64,000 nt of DNA from Acidobacteriaceae bacterium. GTDB lineage: Bacteria; Acidobacteriota; Terriglobia; Terriglobales; Acidobacteriaceae. This document shows, piece by piece, positions 8,362 through 17,886 of the stretch. The translations under genes and the position numbers were made by a program. The stretch lies in assembly GCA_030037545.1 (NCBI GenBank), contig JASHRF010000012.1:1-64000 (forward strand), given 5' to 3'. The notes below the pieces were generated by a model, which was not told where the DNA came from, made no database searches, and saw only the letters and a list, made by a program, of their open reading frames with translations. Numbering within the stretch: position 1 is the stretch's first letter; the number at the start of each line of letters is the position of its first letter.

Positions 8362-9417
8362 CTATTGATCGCTGCTTTGCGGCGCCATGGCGAAATAACC
8401 CTTGCGCACCTGCGCCTTCGTGCCTTCGCCGCAGTTTACGGTAATGTGGCGGAAGGTGCCGTCGAGCTTGGCGTTCGAGGGAGTGTAGGTGGCCACGTAC
8501 TGGGTGCGCAGCTCATCCTCAATTTGCTCGAAGGCAGCCTGAAGCTTGGGTCCGTTGTTTCCTACGTCGATCAATCGGCCCCCGGTTTCGTCGCAGATTT
8601 TTTTGGCATACCCGTAACCGTAATAGCCCTGGCCCGCCTCCCAGTACAATTGCCGGTCGGCGCACAAAATGATGTAAACAATGACGTTGTTCTTCTGCGC
8701 GGCGGCGATGGCGTCCCCGATCTTTTCGCGGCTGCCCTCATCTTCACCGTCGGTGAGGATGATAATCGCTTTGCGGCCAGTCTGCTCGCTAAGCTTCTCG
8801 TTGGCGGCAAGATAGATAGCGTCGTAGAGCAACGTTCCCTTGGGATCGCTGACCGGAACCGGTCCGCCGCCCAGACCCGGAATGCCTCCGCCGTTCCCGC
8901 CGGCGGTGTTGATCTCGGCCTTCTCGAGCGCGTGGGCCAGAAGCCTGGGATTGTTGGTGTAGTCCTGGAGCAGATCGACGTTGACGTCGAAGTTGACGGC
9001 GAAGGCCTCGTCCTTGGAGCGCATCACGCGGCTCAGGAACTGGCTGGCGGCATCCTCTTCCATCGGTAGCAGGCGTTGCTGGCTGCCCGAGGTATCGAGC
9101 AGAATGCCCATGGTGAGCGGCAGGTCGGACTCGGCGGTAAAGCTCTTCAGCTTCTGCTGGACCTTGTCTTCGTAGAAGCTGCAGTCCTTGGCCGTGAGAT
9201 GCGGAACCAGGTTGCCGTTCTTGTCCTTGACAGTGAAAAAGAGGTCAACGAGGTTCGTATAAGACTTGAACGTGGCAACGGATTGGTCGCTTTCGGGCTG
9301 GGCCGGAGCGTTGCTTACCGGTGGCGCATCCGGGTCCGGCTCCAGTTGCGCCTGCGCCACCGTGCAGAACCACGGCGCAGCCAGAAGAAGGACGGCCATT
9401 GCCCAGCGCACACGCAT
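8362..9417 (-). CDS. Secreted VWFA-related acidobacterial domain protein
   Basis: 351 residues with an N-terminal signal peptide (MRVRWAMAVLLLAAPW, cleavage near AQA). A segment YTNLVDLFFTVKDKNGNLVP precedes a von Willebrand factor A domain. The metal-ion-dependent adhesion site is intact: DTSGS near residue 107, and ILTDGEDEGS near 221. The family is abundant in Acidobacteriota and is recalled as the VWFA-related acidobacterial domain; its biological role is unknown. Probably periplasmic or surface-located and binding a protein ligand through a divalent metal. A second family member lies divergently at 10303. Confidence 0.85.
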   Translation of the reverse strand: MRVRWAMAVLLLAAPWFCTVAQAQLEPDPDAPPVSNAPAQPESDQSVATFKSYTNLVDLFFTVKDKNGNLVPHLTAKDCSFYEDKVQQKLKSFTAESDLPLTMGILLDTSGSQQRLLPMEEDAASQFLSRVMRSKDEAFAVNFDVNVDLLQDYTNNPRLLAHALEKAEINTAGGNGGGIPGLGGGPVPVSDPKGTLLYDAIYLAANEKLSEQTGRKAIIILTDGEDEGSREKIGDAIAAAQKNNVIVYIILCADRQLYWEAGQGYYGYGYAKKICDETGGRLIDVGNNGPKLQAAFEQIEDELRTQYVATYTPSNAKLDGTFRHITVNCGEGTKAQVRKGYFAMAPQSSDQ

Positions 9418-10078
9418 GTTGGCAGTTTAGACGATAATGGGACGCCTTAGGATAGCCGGACAGGGACAAAGGGAACAAGGGACCAGGAAAGCACCGAGAA
9501 GCACGGCGGTCTACCAGAGGGGAACACCTGCAGTTTCTGGGCTGCGCGCGAGCATCGATTCCCGAACTGCAAACCCAACTCGTGATTGCCGAGGTCCTCG
9601 GATTCGGCACAAAGATGCCCCGCGAATCGGCCGAGAATCTTTCTGCCGGAGCCGAATGCTGGTTGCGCTCATGAAAAAAACCTAAGAACTGAGCCTGCTG
9701 GCCCCTTGGTCCCTCGGCCCCCATTTGTCCCTTGGTTCCTTGTTCCCTCCTTCCCTCGGTCCAGGACAATCGCACTTCAAAAACCGGCCATCCTGTTGAA
9801 GGAGTCCTCTTCTTCGCTTTGCCGTTGTCAAGCCCTTGCAAAAGCCACGTCGTCCGCATTGCACTCATTCGGCGGGAAATATATTTCCGCCCTTCGTTGC
9901 GGGTTAATTACGCCGTTTCGCTATGCTGTGAAGAAACGTTCCCAAGGCACTCGTGGCCGCTCGAGAATCCGGGGCCCGGCAGGCGCAAAGAAGCGCAAGA
10001 AAGTTAAGTTTTCTCGCACAAATCCGCATGTTAATCGCACCTGAAAATGCATCCAACCATCAGAAAACAAGGAGCTTC
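9418..10078. other. Divergent intergenic region with low-complexity tracts
   Basis: About 660 bases between the two divergent VWFA genes. It holds two C/T-rich tracts of near-identical words in opposite orientation (GGACAAAGGGAACAAGGGAC near 9463 and CCTTGGTCCC, TTGTCCCTTGGTTCC near 9701-9745) and an almost perfect palindrome GGCGGGAAATATATTTCCGCC at 9871-9891. Several open frames cross it, but none has a convincing start or composition. Confidence 0.4.
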
Positions 10079-10120
10079 ATGGCAGAATCCCATGTACCCC
10101 CCCCCGGGGGGTACATATGA
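10079..10120 (+). CDS. Possible 13-residue leader peptide (MAESHVPPPGGYI)
   Basis: A minimal open frame ATG (10079) to TGA (10120) with a strong ribosome site AAGGAG 4 bases before the start, far better than that of most genes in the window. It encodes three consecutive prolines, a known ribosome-stalling context. The 25-base palindrome at 10092-10116 lies within it. It ends about 180 bases before the VWFA gene. A regulatory leader is an inference; the alternative is chance, or a slipped homopolymer upstream of a longer frame. Confidence 0.3.
   Translation: MAESHVPPPGGYI
10092..10116. repeat. Perfect 11-bp palindrome with C9G6 run
   Basis: ATGTACCCCCC-CCC-GGGGGGTACAT forms a very stable 11-bp stem with a 3-base loop. 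The C9 and G6 runs are also candidates for replication slippage or sequencing error. It sits inside the possible leader peptide and upstream of the VWFA gene at 10303. Confidence 0.7.
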
Positions 10121-10302
10121 ACCTGAAATCAACACCACCAGCGCACCTTTCCAAGTCCGATCGCTCTTTCCCTAGGTCCCGGCCTGAGAGCAACCTGCGG
10201 CGGCGCGGCGCGTCTGATAATCTGACAGGGTGCGGTGTTTGTCACACGAAGAGGGTGTTGCGCCCGTCCAAACCCGCGGGATGTTTGGGAGGCAAGACGG
10301 CT

Positions 10303-11598
10303 GTGAACGTTCCGGATAGGGCAATGGCGCTGGTGGCGCTGCTGAGCGCAGGGTTCTACTTAAGCCTGACCGCGGTGGCGCAGCAGCAACAACCCAGTGT
10401 CCCCAATGCGCCCGCACCGCAGACAGTCCAAACGCTCCCCGGCGCCCAGGGTCCGATCGTCCCCGGCAGCGGCGAGAATCAGCCCGGCAACGGCCCGTCG
10501 TCTTCGACCACAGGCCAGCAACCGGCACAGCAAGCTACGCCTGCGCCACCCCCACCGCCGCCCCCGCCGAATCAACAGCCTCCCGAAGAGGGACAGGGTG
10601 CGGTCACCCGTTTTGTGGTGAACGTGAACTTTGTCGAAGTTCCGGTCACCGTCAAGGACTCCAAGGGCCGCCCTGTGCCCGGCCTCACCTGGCGCGATTT
10701 CAGGGTCTACGAGAACAATGTCTACGAGCCGCTGCGGGTCTTCAGCGTGGATCCGGCGCCGCTCTCCATCGCCTTTGTGATCGACCAGACGCTGCCTTCG
10801 AACATCATGGACCAGGTGAATACGTCGCTGGCCGCGATTCAGGGCGCGCTCACGCCCTACGATGAAGCCGCGGTGTTCACCTATACCAACGGCGCCAGGG
10901 AGTGGACTACCTTTACCGGAGGCCAGAGCTCGCGGTTGCCTGCCGTGCTGGCGCTGGCGCAATCCGCTGGCACTGATCCCCAGGTTCCATTCAGCGAAGG
11001 ACCGTTTGGAGGCTGCGCCGTGATCAAGAACGGCGATTGCGTCGACCCCAACGTGAATTACGGCGGTTCCACGGGTAATCCCGATTTCATCAAGATCCCC
11101 AAGGAAATTCACACCCTCAACGATGCCATCCTGCAGGCGGCCAGAGAGCTTTCTGCGCGGCCCAAAGAGCGGCGCCGCATCATCTACGTAGTCTCTGACG
11201 GCAAAGAATACGGCAGCAAGGCCACCTTCAAGGAAGTGAAGCAATATCTGCAAACCAACAAGATCACCGTCTATGCCACCCTGGTGGGCGATTCGGCGCA
11301 CTGGGGCGAGGGCTGGGTCGACCGCTTCCACCTGCCCTTCCAGATGTACGACAACATTCTTTATAAGTACACCGCGGCCACCGGCGGCGATGTGGAATCC
11401 GAAGGCCACGTAAACGGCATTGAGAAGAGCTACGCGGCCATCGCTGCCGAGGCGCGCAACCAGTACACGCTGGGTTACCTGAGCCACGAATCGATTTACG
11501 ACGGCAAGTACCGTTCCATCGACGTGCGCGTAGACCGGCCCAACCTGGTGGTGACGGCCAAGCCGGGCTACTACCCATCCGCGCAGGACTACCGCTGA
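10303..11598 (+). CDS. Secreted VWFA-related acidobacterial domain protein with Pro-rich linker
   Basis: 431 residues from GTG 10303, which has GGGAGG 10 bases upstream; the next in-frame ATG is 10324. An upstream open stretch back to 10117 is basic and unlike a signal peptide. Order: hydrophobic signal (MALVALLSAGFYLSLTAVAQ), Gln/Pro-rich low-complexity linker (a run of prolines near residues 80-93), a FVVNVNFVEVPVTVKDSKGR segment and a VWA domain. The first metal-site loop is altered (IDQTLPS instead of DxSxS), while VVSDGKEYGS is retained, so metal binding may be lost. Probably exported; function unknown. It is the divergent partner of the VWFA gene at 8362. Confidence 0.8.
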   Translation: MNVPDRAMALVALLSAGFYLSLTAVAQQQQPSVPNAPAPQTVQTLPGAQGPIVPGSGENQPGNGPSSSTTGQQPAQQATPAPPPPPPPPNQQPPEEGQGAVTRFVVNVNFVEVPVTVKDSKGRPVPGLTWRDFRVYENNVYEPLRVFSVDPAPLSIAFVIDQTLPSNIMDQVNTSLAAIQGALTPYDEAAVFTYTNGAREWTTFTGGQSSRLPAVLALAQSAGTDPQVPFSEGPFGGCAVIKNGDCVDPNVNYGGSTGNPDFIKIPKEIHTLNDAILQAARELSARPKERRRIIYVVSDGKEYGSKATFKEVKQYLQTNKITVYATLVGDSAHWGEGWVDRFHLPFQMYDNILYKYTAATGGDVESEGHVNGIEKSYAAIAAEARNQYTLGYLSHESIYDGKYRSIDVRVDRPNLVVTAKPGYYPSAQDYR

Positions 11599-11637
11599 TT
11601 TTGTGAGCGCGCGTGGTCAACGCCTCATGAACGCGTC

Positions 11638-12519
11638 ATGAATGTCCCGGGCGCCTCAGCCGGACTCGGACTCTTGTCCGCAGCCAGTTGGGGCGGTTCC
11701 GATTTTATCGGCGGGCTGGGCTCACGCCGCGCTTCTCCGCTGCTGATTACCGCATCCGGACAGGCTGTTTCGCTCCTGCTTCTGGCCGCAATCTGCTTCG
11801 CCATCCACGTTCCTTTGCCGGGGACTCATGCGCTGCTGCTGACGGCCGTGGCCGGCTTCGAGGCCGCCCTGGCTTTGGCCCTCTTTTATCGCGCTCTCGC
11901 GACGGGCGTCATGGGGCTGACCGCCGCGCTCACCGGCCTCATGACAGCCCTCGTGCCGGTAGCGTTTTCGATCCTCCATTACGGCCTCCCCGCTCCGGTC
12001 ACGATGGCGGGACTGGCCGCCGGTTGCATGGCCATCTGGCTCATCACGCATCAGCATGCGCAAGGAGGCAAGGCTGTTCCGGCATCTACGCTGCTGCTGG
12101 GCACGCTGGCCGGTTTTGGCTTTGGCACCCAGCTCATCCTGTTCAAGCTGGCCGAGCCGCCCAGTGGTCCGGACGGCACCACCGGCCTGGCTGGAGTCGG
12201 CATTCTGACCATCATGACGGTGGCGCGCACCGCCGGCGTGGCTGCGCTGCTGATAATTCTGGTTGCCACCCGCAGCCGGCCAACGGGCCAGGGCTTCTGG
12301 TTCCCCGGCATCGTGGCCGGGTTGATGGACACGGCCGGCAACCTTTTCTACCTGGCCGCCGCGCGCTTCGGCCGGCTGGATACAGCCGCCGTGATCTGTT
12401 CGCTCTACCCGGCCGGAACCATCCTGCTGTCTGCACTGGTGCTGCGCGAGCGCCCCACCCGCCGTCAGATGGCCGGAATGGCTTTGGCGCTCGGAGCTGT
12501 GGCGCTGCTCAGCCTGTGA
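11638..12519 (+). CDS. EamA/DMT-family transporter
   Basis: 293 residues, almost wholly hydrophobic with about ten transmembrane helices in two homologous halves, as expected for a drug/metabolite transporter (EamA). Typical elements are the N-terminal LLSAASWGGSDFIGGLGSRR and the C-terminal AAVICSLYPAGTILLSALVL followed by RERPTRRQMAGMALALGAVA, the family's signature repeat end. It probably exports or exchanges a small metabolite across the inner membrane; substrate unknown. It lies 40 bases downstream of the VWFA gene and could be cotranscribed with it. Confidence 0.85.
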   Translation: MNVPGASAGLGLLSAASWGGSDFIGGLGSRRASPLLITASGQAVSLLLLAAICFAIHVPLPGTHALLLTAVAGFEAALALALFYRALATGVMGLTAALTGLMTALVPVAFSILHYGLPAPVTMAGLAAGCMAIWLITHQHAQGGKAVPASTLLLGTLAGFGFGTQLILFKLAEPPSGPDGTTGLAGVGILTIMTVARTAGVAALLIILVATRSRPTGQGFWFPGIVAGLMDTAGNLFYLAAARFGRLDTAAVICSLYPAGTILLSALVLRERPTRRQMAGMALALGAVALLSL

Positions 12520-12656
12520 GCCCTGCCCAGATCCGGCGTCAATTGGCCACCTTAAAAGAACGCTGTAAATCGCAATCCGGACCCGCCTGCTGGGCAACCA
12601 AACGGGCTGAAGGCACGGAGTACAACAGGCTTACAGGCCCCCGCATCACAGCCGTA

Positions 12657-14801
12657 ATGAGCCGGACCTTGTTGCCCGGCAAGCCGTACCCTCTCGGTGC
12701 TACACCCAGCCGACTCGGAACGAACTTCGCCCTGTATTCCGAACTCGCCACCCGCGTTGACGTCTGCCTTTTCGACGCCGATGGAAACCAGGCCGATTGT
12801 GTCACCTTGCGCGAGCACACGGCTTTTGTGTGGCACGGATTTGTCCGCGACATCCGGCCCGGCCAGCTCTACGGCTATCGCGTCGACGGACCATGGGAAC
12901 CGCACCGCGGCGAACGCTTCAACTTCCACAAGCTACTCGTGGATCCCTACGCCAAGGCCATCTCCGGCCGGGTGGACTGGAAGCAGCCCATCTTCGGCTA
13001 TGACGTGAAATCCAGCGACACGCCGAAGATCGATACACAGGACAGCGCCGCCGGCGTGCCGAAATCCGTGGTCGTGGACGGAAAATTCGACTGGGACGAC
13101 GATTGCCCGCTCGACACGCCGCTGGCCGATTCCGTCATCTACGAAGTGCACGTGAAGGGATTCAGCAAGCTCAACCCGGACGTACCCGAGGAACTGCGCG
13201 GCACCTATGCCGGCCTGGCTCATGAGGCCAGCATCGACTACTTCAAGCAGCTCGGCATCACCGCCGTCGAGCTGCTGCCCATCCATCACTTCATCGACGA
13301 GGGTCTCCTGCTCGATCGCGGGCTGCGCGATTATTGGGGCTACAACACCCTCGGCTTTTTCGCCCCCATGTCGCGCTACAGCTCGTCGGGCGACCAGGGA
13401 GGGCAGGTGCGCGAATTCAAGCAGATGGTCAAAGACCTGCACGCAGCGGGCATCGAGGTGATTCTCGACGTGGTTTACAACCACACCTGCGAAGGCAATC
13501 ACCTGGGACCGATGCTGTGTTGGAAGGGCGTCTGCAACACCACGTACTACCGCCTCATCGCCGACAATCAGCAGTTCTACATGGACTATACCGGCACCGG
13601 TAACACGCTCAACGTGCGCCATCCGCAGGTGCTCAAGATGATCATGGACTCGCTGCGCTACTGGCGCACTGAAATGCACGTGGACGGCTTCCGCTTCGAC
13701 CTGGCCGCGGCGCTGGCCCGCGAGCTGCACGACGTGAGCAAGCTGTCGTCGTTCTTCGACACCATTCACCAGGATCCCACTCTCGCTGACGTCAAGCTGA
13801 TTGCCGAACCCTGGGACGTGGGCGACGGCGGCTACCAGGTGGGGCAGTTCCCGGTTCTGTGGGCGGAGTGGAACGGCAGATATCGCGACACGGTACGCCG
13901 CTACTGGAAGGGCGATGCCGGCATGTTGAGCGATTTCGCTTACCGGCTCACCGGCTCCAGCGACCTTTATCAGTACGACGGCCGCAAGCCCTACGCGAGC
14001 ATCAATTTTGTCACCGCCCACGACGGGTTCACGCTCAACGACCTGGTCAGCTACAACCAGAAACACAACGAGGCCAATAAAGAAGGCAATCGCGACGGCA
14101 GCGACTGCAACGACTCGTGGAACATGGGGGCTGAGGGGCCGACAAAGAACAAATGCTTCCGCGCCCTGCGCGAGCGGCAAATGCGGAACTTTCTGGCCAC
14201 GCTCATGCTGTCGCAGGGCGTACCCATGCTCAGCGGCGGCGACGAAGTGGCGCGCACCCAGCAGGGCAACAACAATGCTTATTGCCAGGACAATGAGATC
14301 TCGTGGTTTGACTGGCAGCGCTGCCCGGAGCAGGAGCGATTGCTCCATTTTACTCGGCGCATTATTCAGCTCCGGCTGGCGCACCCCAACCTGCGGCGGC
14401 GAAAATTCTTCCAGGATCGCGTCATCCGCGTTCCGGGCGGCGGCAAACAGGAAAAAGTGGTCAAGGACGTCGCCTGGTTCAGCCCCGACGGGAACGAGGT
14501 TCCCGACGAAGAGTGGGGTGCGGGCTGGGTTCGCGCCATCGCTCTGCTGCTCAATGGTCAGACCCTGCAGATCACCAACGAAAACGGCCAGTGGGTGATC
14601 GACCACAGCTTTCTCCTGCTGGTGAACGCGGCGCATCAGGGAGTGGAATTCGCGCTGCCCCCATCACCCACCGGCAATCCCTGGGTGCAGGTCGTGGATA
14701 CCGAGAATATCGCCGATCCGTTTGCCTGCGCGGTGACGACGGAAAATGTCATCGTGGGAGGCCGCGCGCTCAAGCTGTTCAACGACGCGTTGCAAGTGTA
14801 A
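12657..14801 (+). CDS. glgX: Glycogen debranching enzyme GlgX
   Basis: 714 residues; GH13 isoamylase-type debranching enzyme that hydrolyses alpha-1,6 branches in glycogen limit dextrins. The N-terminal CBM48 segment begins GKPYPLGATPSRLGTNFALY. The catalytic barrel shows all conserved regions: VILDVVYNHTCEG, VDGFRFDLAAAL (nucleophile Asp), KLIAEPWDVG (acid/base Glu) and FVTAHDGFTLNDL (third Asp). Start at ATG 12657 matches the family N-terminus; the open frame extends far upstream through the EamA gene in another frame, and no strong ribosome site is visible. It follows the EamA gene by 137 bases. A 567-codon frame on the opposite strand is a shadow. Confidence 0.95.
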   Translation: MSRTLLPGKPYPLGATPSRLGTNFALYSELATRVDVCLFDADGNQADCVTLREHTAFVWHGFVRDIRPGQLYGYRVDGPWEPHRGERFNFHKLLVDPYAKAISGRVDWKQPIFGYDVKSSDTPKIDTQDSAAGVPKSVVVDGKFDWDDDCPLDTPLADSVIYEVHVKGFSKLNPDVPEELRGTYAGLAHEASIDYFKQLGITAVELLPIHHFIDEGLLLDRGLRDYWGYNTLGFFAPMSRYSSSGDQGGQVREFKQMVKDLHAAGIEVILDVVYNHTCEGNHLGPMLCWKGVCNTTYYRLIADNQQFYMDYTGTGNTLNVRHPQVLKMIMDSLRYWRTEMHVDGFRFDLAAALARELHDVSKLSSFFDTIHQDPTLADVKLIAEPWDVGDGGYQVGQFPVLWAEWNGRYRDTVRRYWKGDAGMLSDFAYRLTGSSDLYQYDGRKPYASINFVTAHDGFTLNDLVSYNQKHNEANKEGNRDGSDCNDSWNMGAEGPTKNKCFRALRERQMRNFLATLMLSQGVPMLSGGDEVARTQQGNNNAYCQDNEISWFDWQRCPEQERLLHFTRRIIQLRLAHPNLRRRKFFQDRVIRVPGGGKQEKVVKDVAWFSPDGNEVPDEEWGAGWVRAIALLLNGQTLQITNENGQWVIDHSFLLLVNAAHQGVEFALPPSPTGNPWVQVVDTENIADPFACAVTTENVIVGGRALKLFNDALQV

Positions 14802-14864
14802 CTTGGCGTATCCTCGATGCATCGGTTTCTTTCCTTCACGGGCGCCGGGCCAGGGAGGTTTACT

Positions 14865-15260
14865 ATGCTCACCATTCCGGGCGCACTGCTTTACAGCGAT
14901 TGGGCGCTGCTGTTCTTGCGCATCGTGGTGGCGCTGGTCTTCGCAACCAGCGGCTTCAAACATCTGCAATCGCCCCAGCAACGCGCGCAAAGCCTGGGCT
15001 TCAGCGTGCCTTTCACCGTCTTTCTGGGTGCGGCTGAGCTGGCCGGCGCCATCGCGCTGGCGCTTGGCTTCCTTACCCAGTGGGCCGCGGTGGGGCTCGT
15101 CCTCATCATGCTCGGGGCAATTTATTTGAAAGCTGCGATGTGGAAGACCGGCTTCTGGGGCGAGAAATCGATGGGCTGGCATTACGATCTGCTGTTCGTG
15201 GCCATGAACCTGGTCATCCTGACCACCGGCGGCGGGCGGATTGCGCTGACGCCGCGATAG
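14865..15260 (+). CDS. DoxX-family membrane protein
   Basis: 131 residues with four predicted transmembrane helices, beginning LLFLRIVVALVFATSGFKHL, the pattern of DoxX/DoxD-like proteins. A central SVPFTVFLGAAELAGAIALA helix carries the conserved Glu. Members are small inner-membrane proteins with roles in quinone-linked oxidation or redox stress; the exact role here is unknown. Start at ATG 14865 has a strong GGGAGG site 7 bases upstream, better than the in-frame ATG at 14817. It lies 63 bases after glgX. Confidence 0.8.
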   Translation: MLTIPGALLYSDWALLFLRIVVALVFATSGFKHLQSPQQRAQSLGFSVPFTVFLGAAELAGAIALALGFLTQWAAVGLVLIMLGAIYLKAAMWKTGFWGEKSMGWHYDLLFVAMNLVILTTGGGRIALTPR

Positions 15261-15629
15261 CGCTTGACTATTGCGGAATGAATTCGGGCGCCAGATTGAT
15301 CCTGGCAGACGGTTTGCTTGCCGTGACAAGAACAAATATCTTGTGTTTTCTAAAGTGTAAGTTTGAATTTCACATGCGCTCCTTATTCCACGTCAGATTG
15401 CGCCGTTCCTGCTTTCGGCCCTGCGCCGCTTTCCAGCGGTAGTCATCACCGGCCACGACGGGCGGGAAAGAAAGACCACCTTGCTGCGAAGCGCTGCCCC
15501 GCACGCGCGCTGCGTGCTCCAGGAAATCAATGGCCCAAAGGCGTAACTGGTGGGGACAATCTACATCTTGAATCTGGGAAATTTTCAAGCGAAACTTTAA
15601 AATTCCCAGGTACGAAGTGGGCTGAGCAA
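15261..15629. other. Convergent intergenic region
   Basis: About 370 bases between the DoxX gene (+) and sucD (-). Apart from the inverted repeat at 15574-15609 I see no gene or known element. Confidence 0.4.
15574..15609 (-). terminator. Inverted repeat downstream of sucD, possible terminator
   Basis: CTGGGAAATTTT and AAAATTCCCAG pair (one bulged base) around an 11- to 13-base loop, beginning 21 bases after the sucD stop on the minus strand. No uninterrupted T-run follows, so intrinsic termination is uncertain. Confidence 0.35.
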
Positions 15630-16505
<876 letters not shown>

Positions 16506-16557
16506 GATCTCTCCGAGGACCGTGCATCGTGACTCGTGGTTCGTGAAGCGTGAATAC

Positions 16558-17733
16558 TTAAGCGTTGGCGGCTGCTTTCACAACGAGTTCCGCCGCCTCT
16601 TTCATCGTCGCCCCAACCTGGAAATTCAACCCCGACTCCTTTAAAATCTCCCGTCCCTCTTCCACATTCGTGCCTTCGAGCCGCAACACGATCGGCACTT
16701 TCACGTTCAGCTTGCGCGCCGCGGCCACCACGCCGGTAGCCAGCCGGTCCACGCGCAGGATGCCGCCAAAAATGTTAATGAAGATCGCCTTCACGTTGGC
16801 GTCCGAAAGCAGAATTTCGAAAGCGTGCTCGATCTGCTCCTGGGTCGCGCCCCCGCCCACATCGAGAAAGTTCGCGGGGCTGCCGCCGGCATACTGAATA
16901 ATGTCCATCGTCGCCATGGCCAGGCCCGCGCCATTCACCATGCAGGCGATCGAGCCATCAAGCTTGATGTAGTTGAGCGCGTACTTGCTCGCCTCCACCT
17001 CCAGTGGATCCTCTTCGGCCACGTCGCGCAGCGCCTTGATCTCGGCATGGCGGAACAGCGCGTTGTCGTCGAAGTTGATCTTGGCGTCGAGCGCGAACAG
17101 CTTGTCGTCTTTGGTAGTGATGAACGGGTTGATCTCCACCAGCGAGGCGTCGGTCTCGATGAACGCCTTGTACAGGCTCTGGAAAAAGCTTACAGCCTGG
17201 TTGATCTGCGTGGGCTTGAGTCCGAGCGCGAAGGCCAGCTTGCGTGCCTGCCACGCTCCGAATCCGACTGCCGGATCGATAGCTTCCTTGAAAATAGCCT
17301 GCGGCGTTTTAGCGGCAACTTCCTCGATCTCCATGCCGCCCGCCTGCGACGCCATAAAGACCAGCTTGCCCACTGCGCGGTCGAGCACAATGCCCAGATA
17401 GAGCTCGCGATCGATGGCCGCGGTTTCTTCGATCAGCAGCCGCTGCACCTTCTGCCCCTGCGGGCCGGTCTGGTGCGTCACCAGTTGCATGCCGAGAATG
17501 TTTTTGACGTGCGCCTCAGCCTCTTCGCGCGTCTTCGCCACTTTCACGCCGCCGCCCTTGCCGCGGCCTCCAGCGTGAATCTGCGCCTTCACCACTACGC
17601 TCCTGGCGCCTTCGGCAAACAATTTGCGCGCTACCGCCGACGCTTCTTCGGGCGTGTTGGCAACTTCGCCGCGGGGCACGGGCACGCCGTATTTCGCGAG
17701 GATTTCCTTGGCCTGATATTCGTGGATTTTCAT
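16558..17733 (-). CDS. sucC: Succinyl-CoA synthetase beta subunit
   Basis: 391 residues, standard length. The ATP-grasp beta subunit binds nucleotide and succinate. Visible: the N-terminal [40 protein letters not shown], the metal-binding LVEINPF, and the C-terminal ligase part [17 protein letters not shown] with FINIFGGI. It is the first gene of the sucCD pair. No strong ribosome site precedes the ATG. Everything seen matches a functional enzyme. Confidence 0.97.
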   Translation of the reverse strand: MKIHEYQAKEILAKYGVPVPRGEVANTPEEASAVARKLFAEGARSVVVKAQIHAGGRGKGGGVKVAKTREEAEAHVKNILGMQLVTHQTGPQGQKVQRLLIEETAAIDRELYLGIVLDRAVGKLVFMASQAGGMEIEEVAAKTPQAIFKEAIDPAVGFGAWQARKLAFALGLKPTQINQAVSFFQSLYKAFIETDASLVEINPFITTKDDKLFALDAKINFDDNALFRHAEIKALRDVAEEDPLEVEASKYALNYIKLDGSIACMVNGAGLAMATMDIIQYAGGSPANFLDVGGGATQEQIEHAFEILLSDANVKAIFINIFGGILRVDRLATGVVAAARKLNVKVPIVLRLEGTNVEEGREILKESGLNFQVGATMKEAAELVVKAAANA

Positions 17734-17886
17734 GTTGGAAGGTACCGCCCACTAGGCTGCCGCTTAAGGAATTTCGGGGCACGACGCTAAAGAAAGGCTC
17801 CGGCAGCGAACATTTAAATACTATCTTGGCAGCCGAAGGAGCGGCAAACGCGCACGCCCTGCTACCCGCCGTTACCATGGAATGGT

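Noticed and set aside
10117..10302. Longer N-terminus of the second VWFA protein
   Set aside because: The 62 residues are basic and unlike a signal peptide, while GTG 10303 has a good ribosome site and leads into a signal peptide.
11688..12656. Upstream extension of the glgX frame through the EamA gene
   Set aside because: Translated part is Arg/Gly/His-rich noise in the wrong frame of the transporter gene; glgX family N-terminus starts at about 12657.
12933..14636. 567-codon open frame antisense to glgX
   Set aside because: Shadow of glgX caused by high GC and third-position bias; no domain, and glgX has all catalytic motifs.
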